Below are positions 22,121-31,600 of a DNA stretch of 64,000 bases, in pieces. The translations under genes and the position numbers were made by a program. Origin of the DNA: an uncultured Mailhella sp. (GTDB lineage: Bacteria > Desulfobacterota > Desulfovibrionia > Desulfovibrionales > Desulfovibrionaceae); NCBI RefSeq assembly GCF_947631555.1, contig NZ_CANRLT010000003.1, positions 1-64,000 on the forward strand. Reading direction: 5' to 3'. Each line of letters opens with the position of its first letter. Within the stretch, counting starts at the first letter, position 1. The notes beneath the pieces are model-generated. The model was given only the letters and a program-made list of their open reading frames with translations, was not told the DNA's origin and searched no databases.

Positions 22121-22822
22121 ATGACCCGCCTTCTGCTTCCCCTTGTTCTGCTTGCGGCGCTTCTCCTGCCAGCGCCTGCGCACGCGGAAGAACCATCCAT
22201 GCTGTTTGAGAACTACGCCTACGGCATGGCCAGAAGTGAGGCGGAAAAGATACCCGGCATCAAACGGGGCGAAGGCGAAATGGCGGGCGAGCTTATCCTT
22301 GAGGGCGTGAAATGGCTGGATCGCCTGTGGAACGCCAAGTTTATCTTCGACAAGGATCAGCTCATCGAAATTTCTCTCATTGACAGATTCAGTCCGGAAG
22401 CCGTCAAGGCTGTCCGTGACCAGATGAAGCGGGAACAGAATCAGCTGGTGGGCATTGTGCTGGACGACAAGGCCTTTGACCTGTTCTCACTCATCAGCGC
22501 CGGCGGGATGGAAGGATTCAATGCCCGCTTCAATGAGCTTTGGAATGCTAAAAAGGCGCATTCCCTGTACAGCCGCCAGTACTTAAGCACCAGGGAGATC
22601 TCGCCTGAAGTGCTGCAGCGCGCCACGAATATCAACCAGCTCCTCGGCATGGTGGAGAGCACCATCAAGGAAACGGAAATGGCGCTCATTGGCGACGGTG
22701 AGGACCCCATGCCAAGGTATATTATCGTTTCCTTCACCTATCCCGTGCTTGACGTCTTCCGCAATCCGCCCGAGGAACTGCGCGGCAGACTCCCGCAGCC
22801 CGCTCCGGAGAACGCCAGGTAG
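22121..22822 (+). CDS. Secreted protein of unknown function
   Basis: Signal peptide MTRLLLPLVLLAALLLPAPAHA; 233 aa. Confidence 0.75.
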   Translation: MTRLLLPLVLLAALLLPAPAHAEEPSMLFENYAYGMARSEAEKIPGIKRGEGEMAGELILEGVKWLDRLWNAKFIFDKDQLIEISLIDRFSPEAVKAVRDQMKREQNQLVGIVLDDKAFDLFSLISAGGMEGFNARFNELWNAKKAHSLYSRQYLSTREISPEVLQRATNINQLLGMVESTIKETEMALIGDGEDPMPRYIIVSFTYPVLDVFRNPPEELRGRLPQPAPENAR

Positions 22823-22823
22823 C

Positions 22824-24224
22824 ATGAACGCTCCTTTTAATGCCTACCTTGAAAAAATACTCGACCTTTTTCCCGATGGTATCTGGCTGAGCGACGCCAG
22901 TTCAACCTGCCTGTTCGTCAACAAGCAGTACGAGGAACTGAGCGGTTTTTCCCGCGAATGGATGGTGGGCCGCAAAGCCACGAGCATTGTCAAGGAAGGT
23001 TTCTTCGACGTTGCCGTCAATCCCGAGGTCATTGCCACGGGGCGGCCCGTGTCCAAGGTGCAGGTGCTTTCCAACGGGCGGCATCTTTCGCTGGACGGTT
23101 TCCCCATCACGGACGAAAGCGGCGCGGTGGTCATGTGCATCACCTTTATCCGCGACATCAGCACCATCGTGAACATGGAGAACAAGCTGGCCGCCCAGCG
23201 CGACCTTCTGAGCACCATGGTGCGCGTCAACAATTCCAGCCTTCAGAGCCTGGACGACGGAGACGCCCTTGTTTTCAGCCCGGCCATGGAAGCGGTCATG
23301 TCCAAGGCCCGCATCATGGCGCAGACGGATATTTCCGTTCTCATCCTTGGAGAGACGGGCGTGGGCAAGGACGTGATGGCCCAGCGCATCCACGCCATGA
23401 GCCGCAGAACCGACAAGCCCTTCATCAAGGTGGACTGCGGCAGCATTTCTCCAAACCTCATCGAGTCCGAGCTGTTCGGCTATATCGGCGGAGCCTTTTC
23501 CGGCGCAAGCCGGAGCGGGCGCATCGGGCTGATCGAGGCCGCGGCGGGCGGCACGGTCTTCTTTGACGAAATAGGCGAATTGCCGCTGCCGCTTCAGACA
23601 AGGCTCCTGCGTTTTCTTCAGGACGGCGTCATCGTCCGGGTCGGCTCCAACACGCCGAGAAAGGTGGACGTGCGCGTGACCGCCGCCACCAACAAGGATC
23701 TGGAAAAGGCCGTGGCCCGCGGGGAATTCAGGAGTGATCTCTACTACCGGCTGAAAATAGCGGTGCTGAACATTCCTCCCCTGCGCAGAAGGAAGGAAGA
23801 CATCATGCCGTTGGCCAACGTCTTTCTTCAGTCCTTTGCCAAACGCTACAACCGCGATGTGAGCATGGGGGAGGATGTGGAGCCTCTCCTGCTGAACTAC
23901 GACTGGCCGGGCAACGTGCGGGAACTGAAGAGCATGATGCAGGAAGCTGTCGTTACCTGTCCGGAGGGCGTGCTGCGCGCCCGGCATCTGCCCATCAGTC
24001 CGGCCGTGCCCACGGGAGAACTTGCTTCCGCGCCTGTGGAATTTCAGTTTGAGGGCAAGGATTACCACGACATTATGCGGGAGCTGGAATGCCGGATGCT
24101 GCGCGCGGCCATAGCCCGCTTTTCCGGCAACATGACGGCGGCTTCCAAAATGCTTCGCATGGACAGAAGCACCATGTTCCGCAAGATCAAGGATCTTGAG
24201 AAACACGGGCTGAAAGTTCTCTAG
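22824..24224 (+). CDS. PAS-domain sigma54-dependent transcriptional activator
   Basis: PAS-like N-terminus, Walker A GETGVGK, GAFSGA loop, DEIGELPLPLQTRLLR, C-terminal Fis-type HTH. Confidence 0.93.
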   Translation: MNAPFNAYLEKILDLFPDGIWLSDASSTCLFVNKQYEELSGFSREWMVGRKATSIVKEGFFDVAVNPEVIATGRPVSKVQVLSNGRHLSLDGFPITDESGAVVMCITFIRDISTIVNMENKLAAQRDLLSTMVRVNNSSLQSLDDGDALVFSPAMEAVMSKARIMAQTDISVLILGETGVGKDVMAQRIHAMSRRTDKPFIKVDCGSISPNLIESELFGYIGGAFSGASRSGRIGLIEAAAGGTVFFDEIGELPLPLQTRLLRFLQDGVIVRVGSNTPRKVDVRVTAATNKDLEKAVARGEFRSDLYYRLKIAVLNIPPLRRRKEDIMPLANVFLQSFAKRYNRDVSMGEDVEPLLLNYDWPGNVRELKSMMQEAVVTCPEGVLRARHLPISPAVPTGELASAPVEFQFEGKDYHDIMRELECRMLRAAIARFSGNMTAASKMLRMDRSTMFRKIKDLEKHGLKVL

Positions 24225-24230
24225 TGGGGT

Positions 24231-25112
24231 TTAACGCTTTTCCTGCTGGGGCTTGCGCGAAACAAGGGCCAGGCAGATACCGCCGAGGATGGGTACAGAG
24301 CACAGGGCCAGGCGCAGCGTGACAGGCTCATCGAGAATCAGCATCGCCTGCACCGCGGTGATGAGCGGCACGCTGAGCTGAATGACGGAAGCGCTGGTCA
24401 GACTGTAGCGCGGAACGACAACGTACCAGAGGAGGTAGGCGGGGCCGGAGATGATGGCGCCGGAGACCAGGGCGCAGCCCCAGGCCGCGGGTGAAGCAGC
24501 CCCTTCCAGCATCAGGGCGAGGATGGCCGTGAGAACGCCGGCAACGGAACAGCGGAAGAAGTTGCCCGCCGCAGCCAGAGAAGCAGAGGAAGCGCCGCGG
24601 CCGCAAATGGTGTAGCCGGCCCAGGCAAGACCGGAGATGATCATGAGCATGGAGCTGAAGAACGGCGGCGCGGTCAGACCGGGGGAGAGCAGGGCGAGAA
24701 GACCGGCAAAGGCCAGGGCGAGGCCAAGGCCCTGCATACGGGTAAGCCGTACACCGTGAACCAGCCCCCAGCCCACCATGCCAAACTGTATGGCGGTATT
24801 GATGAACAGCGTGCCCGCCGCGGAACCGATGTTTACATAGGCGAGAGAAAAGGAAATCATGTACAGGAACAGAAACAGCGAACCGCTCCACGAGCTTTCC
24901 TTCCACGCCTGCTTCCATACAGAGCCGCGGTCAGGAAGGGCGCGCACCGCATGCACGGCGCACAGGACAGCCAGCATGACGGCGGCGGAAATGCTGCGGA
25001 TGGCGGTGTACTGGAGCGGCTCCATGCCAAAGAAGGCAAGCGCCGCGCGGCAGAGAATGGAGTTGAACGCAAAGAGTGACAGGCACAGGGCCGTGGCAAG
25101 AAAAAGCTGCAT
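24231..25112 (-). CDS. EamA/DMT family permease
   Basis: Ten TM-like segments, MQLFLATALCLSLFAFNSILCRAAL start. Confidence 0.82.
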   Translation of the reverse strand: MQLFLATALCLSLFAFNSILCRAALAFFGMEPLQYTAIRSISAAVMLAVLCAVHAVRALPDRGSVWKQAWKESSWSGSLFLFLYMISFSLAYVNIGSAAGTLFINTAIQFGMVGWGLVHGVRLTRMQGLGLALAFAGLLALLSPGLTAPPFFSSMLMIISGLAWAGYTICGRGASSASLAAAGNFFRCSVAGVLTAILALMLEGAASPAAWGCALVSGAIISGPAYLLWYVVVPRYSLTSASVIQLSVPLITAVQAMLILDEPVTLRLALCSVPILGGICLALVSRKPQQEKR

Positions 25113-25131
25113 GGTTTTTCTCTCTGTTCCG

Positions 25132-25227
25132 AATGTTTCAATCCACAGTCGCCCCATCCGCCGGCTGACTCCGCAGCCGGCGGATAGGGGTCGTGCGGAT
25201 TACCCCTCCCTGAGGGGAGAGGTTACG
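25132..25227. repeat. Dispersed palindromic intergenic repeat, copy A
   Basis: aatgtttcaatccacagtcgccccatccgccggctgactccgcagccg...gaggggagaggttacg; shares both ends with 61726-61883 (opposite orientation). Confidence 0.65.
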
Positions 25228-25479
25228 AGAATTTTTGATGAAGTGTTTTATGAATACTGCATAATTCATGCCAGCGCCACCACATTGCCGAAGAAATTTT
25301 TTTGGCAAGGAAATCGCCTTGTTATTGAAGAGACAAGCCTGCGGAACAGGTGAGTCGGCGAGAGCGCGGCGTGCCGTTCCGCAGCAATATGCGGCTGTGC
25401 ATAGGCAAAACTGCACGGCGGGAAGGATGCCCGGACTGTTAAGGTTCGGCTGCCCAGGTGGTATCAGGAAAGATTGAGT

Positions 25480-26208
25480 ATGACGGCTTTTCTTATTGCG
25501 AGTTTTCTCATCGTAGGCTTTCTTTGCGGCGCTACCAGCATTGGCGGCATTCTGCTTATTCCGGCCATACAGTACGGCACGGGTATGCCGCTTTCCCTGT
25601 CCTCGGGCACGGCGCTGTGCAGCTTTTTCTTTACCGCGACCGTGGGCACGTTTCTGCATTGGCGGCGCGGCAGTCTGAAGAAGGAACTGGTTGTTCCCCA
25701 GTGCCTTGGCGCGCTGGTCTTTGGCTGCTTCGGCGCCCTGGCCAAGTATGTGGTGGGGGATGTGGCGCTCAACGTCATTCTTGCCGTGCTCATCATCGTT
25801 TCCGGCATAGCGGCCCTGCGCCAGCCGCACCCCGTGAGCAGCATGAAGACGGAGCGCGGGCGCTTCCGCTATCTCTTCTTTGTTGGCTCCTTTGTCGGCT
25901 TCATGGCCGGGCTTACGGGCATGGGCGGACCGGTGCTTTCCGTACCCATGATGATCGTCATGGGCTTTGCGCCCTTCGCCACCGTGGCGGCAGCGCAGCC
26001 CTTTCAGATGTTCGCCTGTTTTTCCGGGAGCGTGGGCAATATCATCATTGACCAGATCAACTGGCCCGTGGCGCTCTTTTCCGTGGTGCTGCAAAGCCTC
26101 GGCGTCTGGGCGGGCATACGGGCTGCCAGCCATATGAACACGGCCATGCTCAAGAAGTGCATAGCCGGCCTGTGCGTGGTCACCGGCGTGATCATGCTCC
26201 TGCGCTGA
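25480..26208 (+). CDS. TauE/SafE family permease (putative sulfite exporter)
   Basis: GFLCGATSIGGILLIPAI...FMAGLTGMGGPVLSVPMM duplicated TauE-like motif. Confidence 0.85.
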   Translation: MTAFLIASFLIVGFLCGATSIGGILLIPAIQYGTGMPLSLSSGTALCSFFFTATVGTFLHWRRGSLKKELVVPQCLGALVFGCFGALAKYVVGDVALNVILAVLIIVSGIAALRQPHPVSSMKTERGRFRYLFFVGSFVGFMAGLTGMGGPVLSVPMMIVMGFAPFATVAAAQPFQMFACFSGSVGNIIIDQINWPVALFSVVLQSLGVWAGIRAASHMNTAMLKKCIAGLCVVTGVIMLLR

Positions 26209-26291
26209 CTGGGGGAAGGCACCTTGCCTTTCTGTCTGCCGCGGGTATAACCTGCAGACGTGGGCATGTCCTCCGAAAGGAGGTAAAGCCT

Positions 26292-26372
26292 ATGCTGCAC
26301 AATCGCAGGGCAGTTGTGGCCAACACTATTGGCCGACTGCTAGCTGATTTGATCAGGTGTCTGTTTGATTAA
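26292..26372 (+). CDS. Candidate 26-aa small ORF with strong RBS, followed by a stem-loop
   Basis: GAAAGGAGGT 7-10 nt upstream of ATG; MLHNRRAVVANTIGRLLADLIRCLFD; then CCCCGGTGAGAG-TTCGCAG-CTCTCATCGGGG hairpin. Confidence 0.45.
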   Translation: MLHNRRAVVANTIGRLLADLIRCLFD

Positions 26373-26687
26373 ATGAGTTCGCCCCGGTGAGAGTTCGCAG
26401 CTCTCATCGGGGCATTTACTTTGAGCTTCTCGGCGAAGCTGAGAACCCGGAGGATGTGCCCATTTACTGGGGCAGAGGGTGTTCACGCACTCCCTGCCCC
26501 TCTTTTCTGGTCATTTTTCCGGGGTATGTCAAGCACCTGCGGTGTGCTTGTGCTGCCTGGTCTGCGGCCATGTCTGCGCTAGGTTTGCGGTTGACGGGCC
26601 TGGGAAAAAGAGGGTACAGCCTGAAACAGAATACGTGTTTCATGTGGCGGGACGGGCTGCCGGTAAAGGGCGCAGAGGAAGGGCGTT

Positions 26688-28619
26688 GTGTGCAGGGAAG
26701 CGCAGAAGGAAATAGTCAGATTGCATGGCATGGGGCTTCTGCCTCGGCTGCTCACGGATAAGACATCAAGAGGAAATATCATCTGGGCGACAGACGTGTA
26801 CAGCAGCCTTGGCGAGGAGTACCGGCGCGAAAGGGAAATCACGCCTGAACTGCTTGTCCGGGAACCGTTCCGTCTGATGAGCCGCGCCGAAAAGGCCCGT
26901 GACGCCCAGGCGGAGCGCACCAAAGCCCATGCCGAAGTGTTCACGCCGCGTTGGGTCGTGAAAATGATGAACGACTATCTGGATGCGGAATGGTTCGGCC
27001 GCGAGGGTGTTTTTGACGCGGAGAGAGTCGTTTTCCCCAAAAGGAAAAGGTGGCAGCGCTACGTTGATTCCCGCCGTCTGGAAATCACCTGCGGGGAAGC
27101 TCCCTATCTGGTGAGCCGCTATGATGTCGCGACGGGTGAAGACGTGCCAATGGCGTCAAGGGTGGGCATTCTGGACCGCAAGCTGCGGGTGGTGACCGAG
27201 AACACGGCTGACGATGATGAATGGCTGAAATGGGCCTTCAGGGCGCTTCAGGCAACCTACGGGTACGAATTCCAGGGAGACAACGTGCTTCTGGCACGGC
27301 TGAACCTGCTGCTGACGTTCTGCGAGTACATGCAGACCAGGCTGAAGCGGGAGCCGGTCGAAGAGGAGTATCGGAAGCTGCTGCGGATTGCTGCCTGGAA
27401 CATCTGGCAGATGGACGGTCTTTCCGGGCTGATTCCCTACTCCAGGGAGCCTCAAAAAGCTGTGCAGCTCACTTTTTTTCCTGTGAAGAACGATGATGAG
27501 CCAAAAGGCCCGGAGAAGCCGCCCTGCCGGATTTTTGACTGGCGGGCAAATTGTAGTGTGGAATACAGAAAAGTTCATGGGGGGATCAGGGGTATGAAAT
27601 TTGATTTTATCATCGGGAATCCGCCGTATCAGGAGGAAGATGGTGGAGCATCAGCGAGTGCAAAACCGGTTTATCAGTATTTTGTAGATGGCGCGTCGAG
27701 GGTAAGTGAATCCTATTGCCTAATTATGCCTTCGAGATGGTATGCAGGAGGCAAAGGATTAGATGAGTTTAGAAATAAAATGTTGGAGGACATTCACGTA
27801 AAAGCCCTCCACGATTTTCCAAATACAAATGACATGTTTCCGAATGTAAATATTCGCGGTGGCGTTTGTATTATTCAGTGGGATAGTCGCTATGATAACA
27901 GCCTTAATGGTACGAAGATTGTCGTCCATGAAGGGAAAAATGAGCACGTGTCGATGCGTCAGTTGAAGTATAAAGATATTGACATCTTTATCCGAAATTT
28001 TCAGTCCATTGCCGTTTTGGAGAAGACGAAAACAGACAGCGAACAAGATAATATGGCGCAGCATGTTTCTCCGCGTAGACCGTTTGGCATCGGGTCAGAT
28101 TTTTCAAAAAGCGATGCTTTTCACAAGGAGAGCACAGATATGAAACAACCAGTTGCATGTGTTGGAAAACGGCGTCAAGTTGGATATGTCGAATATGATA
28201 ATGTGGTTGCTCATAGAGAATGGATAAATGTTTGGAAAGTATTCGTTCCAAGAGCTAATAACATAGGAACAGAGCTGAACGATGATAATCTTAACTCGTT
28301 TGCGGAAGAACCGGGCGTCATCTGTACAGAGGCTTACATTGTGGTAGGAATGGATTTGAACTTGGATAAACAGTCTGCAAAAGCTCTTGAAAAGTATTTG
28401 CAGACACGATTTGCAAGATTTCTCCATTCTATTGCAAAAGCCAGTCAAGATGCGTCTTCAAAAACATATAGATTTATTCCAACGCAAGATTTCACCTCTG
28501 CCTCCGATATCGACTGGTCGAAGTCTGTCCCGGAAATCGACCGGCAGCTCTATAAAAAATACGGTCTGGACGAAAAGGAAATCGAGTTCATCGAAACCCA
28601 TGTCAAGGAGATGAACTGA
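26688..28619 (+). CDS. N6-adenine DNA methyltransferase (Eco57I/type IIG-like)
   Basis: FTPRWVVKMMNDYLD, ITCGEAPYLVSRYDVATGE, catalytic DFIIGNPPYQ; start uncertain (GTG 26688 or downstream ATG). Confidence 0.85.
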   Translation: MCREAQKEIVRLHGMGLLPRLLTDKTSRGNIIWATDVYSSLGEEYRREREITPELLVREPFRLMSRAEKARDAQAERTKAHAEVFTPRWVVKMMNDYLDAEWFGREGVFDAERVVFPKRKRWQRYVDSRRLEITCGEAPYLVSRYDVATGEDVPMASRVGILDRKLRVVTENTADDDEWLKWAFRALQATYGYEFQGDNVLLARLNLLLTFCEYMQTRLKREPVEEEYRKLLRIAAWNIWQMDGLSGLIPYSREPQKAVQLTFFPVKNDDEPKGPEKPPCRIFDWRANCSVEYRKVHGGIRGMKFDFIIGNPPYQEEDGGASASAKPVYQYFVDGASRVSESYCLIMPSRWYAGGKGLDEFRNKMLEDIHVKALHDFPNTNDMFPNVNIRGGVCIIQWDSRYDNSLNGTKIVVHEGKNEHVSMRQLKYKDIDIFIRNFQSIAVLEKTKTDSEQDNMAQHVSPRRPFGIGSDFSKSDAFHKESTDMKQPVACVGKRRQVGYVEYDNVVAHREWINVWKVFVPRANNIGTELNDDNLNSFAEEPGVICTEAYIVVGMDLNLDKQSAKALEKYLQTRFARFLHSIAKASQDASSKTYRFIPTQDFTSASDIDWSKSVPEIDRQLYKKYGLDEKEIEFIETHVKEMN

Positions 28620-28620
28620 T

Positions 28621-31600
28621 ATGGCCATGAAAACGAAGGATTGGATCAAAACCTCGTCCAAAGTTGAGCCAAAGATCTATGCGTACACGACGCCGGGCGT
28701 TGCCTACCATGACGGCTATATCAAGATCGGGTACACAGAGCAGGATGTTAAGAGCCGGATCGACCAACAGACCCGCACTGCAGGCATAAAGTACAAGTTA
28801 GAATGGGATGGCCGTGCCGTCTATACCGACGGCTCCAAGGAACCCTTCCGGGATACTGATTTTCATGTCTATCTCAGGCGTGTGGGCGTTAAGCAGCCTC
28901 AGGACGAGGGGAACGAGGATTTTCCCCCGGCGGACCGAAATGAATGGTTCCATATCGGGCCTGATGAATCAAAGGGTCATTTCATCAGGTTCTGTTCCAA
29001 TCATGGCGTCCTGCGGGATGATCTTCATGCTATCTCATCCTATCTGCTGCGTGAGGAACAAGAAGAGGCTGTCCTGCAAACGGTGCAGTATTACAAGACC
29101 CATGAGGGCGGCGAGTTCCTTTGGAATGCAAAGCCAAGATTTGGGAAAACACTGTCCGTTTATGATTTCATCCTGCGAACCAAAGCTCAGCGGGTTCTTG
29201 TGGTGACCAACAGGCCGGCCATCGCCCATTCCTGGTATAGTGATTATGAGCGTTTCATCGGGCGTAAGAACCGCTATTTTTTCGTGAGACCGATTTTTGA
29301 TGTCAAAAGAGAGCCTCTGACCATCAGCTATGAGGAGTATTTGTCCACGGAGGAAGACCGGGCAGAACGCTTTTCCAATGCTCAGCCCATGGGGCTTATC
29401 GAATTCGTGTCCCTGCAGGACTTGAAAGGCGCCTTACGTTTTGGCGGCAAATATGACAAGCTGCAGGAGATTGAGGACATTGATTGGGATCTCCTGGTCA
29501 TTGACGAGGCCCATGAGGGAGTCGATACAGAAAAGACGGACTTCGCTTTCGACCGTATCCACCGCAGCTTTACGCTGCACTTGTCCGGGACACCGTTTAA
29601 AGCGCTGGCCAATGCCACGTTCCCAGAGGACGCTATTTACAACTGGACCTATGCCGACGAGCAAAGGAAAAAGGCTGAATGGTCCGGATCCGGCGAGAAT
29701 CCGTATGCCCCGCTGCCGAAGCTGAACCTGTTCACCTACCAGATGAGTCAGATCATCATGGATGAGCTGAAGCAGGGGATAGAGATAGAGGGTAACACGG
29801 AAGAATACGCGTTTGACCTGAACGAGTTCTTTGCCGTCAACAATGGGCGTTTTATTCATGATGAAGCAGTCGATAAGTTTCTTGACGCCCTCACCACGCA
29901 GGAGAAGTTTCCCTTCAGTACGCCGGAGCTGCGCAATGAGCTGCGGCATACCTTCTGGTTGCTCAATCGTGTTGAATCCGCCCGTCTGCTTGCAAGAAAA
30001 CTGGAAAAGCATCCCGTCTTTTCGGAGTATACAATCGTGCTTGCTGCCGGCGATGGAAGACTGGACGACGCTGACGCGACCAAGGAGTCTTACGACAGGG
30101 TGGTCGAGGCCATAGCAAAGTCTGACAAGACCATTACGCTTTCTGTGGGGCAGCTGACAACGGGCGTCACGATTCCTGAATGGACGGCGGTCCTGATGCT
30201 CTCCAATGTCCGGTCACCGGCGCTCTATATGCAGGCTGCTTTCCGGGCACAGAACCCGTGTCTTTTCCGAACCGGGGATAGCTGGTATCGTAAGGAGAAC
30301 GCCTATGTGTTCGACTTTGATCCGGCAAGGACGCTGGTCATTTTTGAACAGTTCGCGAATGACCTTTCCCGTGATACTGCGGCTGGGCGCGGAGATGTGG
30401 ATGCCAGGAAACGACATATCCGTGAATTGCTGAATTTCTTCCCTGTGGTAGGCGAAGACGATGACGGCGAAATGGTTGAGCTGGACGCCGAGAAGGTTCT
30501 GTCCATTCCGCGCAAGATAAAATCCGTGGAAGTGGTCCGGAGCGGATTTATGTGCAATTTCCTGTTCCAGAACATCAGCGGCGTGTTTCAGGCCCCGCAG
30601 GAAGTGCGTGAGATTATCGACCAGTTTAAGCCGGTGTCAGAGTCGTTCAACAGAGGCAGCATTGACACCAGCCCCATGGAGGATGTGCCGCTGGACGACA
30701 ACGGCGACGTGGTCCTGAGCGATGAACATGTTGTTGGTTTGACACCTGACGTTTTCGGCGAAAAAATTTACCGTGAAATTGAAGCTGACGTTTCTGAAAC
30801 TATCCAGGCAGTGTCTGTGGGGATCGGGGAGAAGAGGCCAAGCGAAATTGAAGCCATTAAAGAAAAGCTGCGGAAGAACATTGTTGCTCCTGTTGTCCAA
30901 AAGGCAAAGGAACATTACGGTAGCGATATGCGAAAATCCGATGAACGCCAGCTTGAACGGGTCTTGAAAGTAGACACCGACCGTGCCGTCAATAAGGTGT
31001 TCGGGAATTACAATATCGAGCATCGTACCATTGAGCTGGAACGGGAGCGTGCTCTGAGGAAAGCCAAGGAGGAAGGGGCGACGCCCAGGCAGATCGAACG
31101 GCTTAATGCTGCCCATGACGAAAAGCAGAAGAAAGCCAGAGAGAGCCTTGAAACGGAGCTGATCGATACGATGCACGGTCTTGTCAAGAGTACGACGGAA
31201 ACTGCGGTCAAGACCATGGAGACCAATGTAAAGACACGGCTGAAAGAAAGTATCGAGGATGACATTCGTGACCACCTGCGCGGGTTCAGCCGGACAATTC
31301 CATCGTTCCTGATGGCCTACGGGACGGAGAAGGTGACACTGGCAAACTTTGACCAGCTGATCCCCGATAAGGTGTTCCGTGAGGTTACCGGTATTTCCCT
31401 GGACCAGTTCCGTATGCTGCGTGACGGTGGAGACTACATCGACAAGGAGACAGGGGAGACGAAGCACTACTACGGCCACCTCTTTGATGAGACCGTGTTC
31501 GACGATTCTGTCCAGGAGTTCCTGCGGAAAAGGGCTGAGTTGGCGGATTACTTCGACGAGAGCCACACCGAGGACATTTTCGACTATATCCCGCCGCAGA

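Noticed and set aside
20743-22200. 485-aa minus-strand ORF rich in His/Gly/Asp
   Set aside because: Antisense of dctM; low-complexity composition from codon bias.
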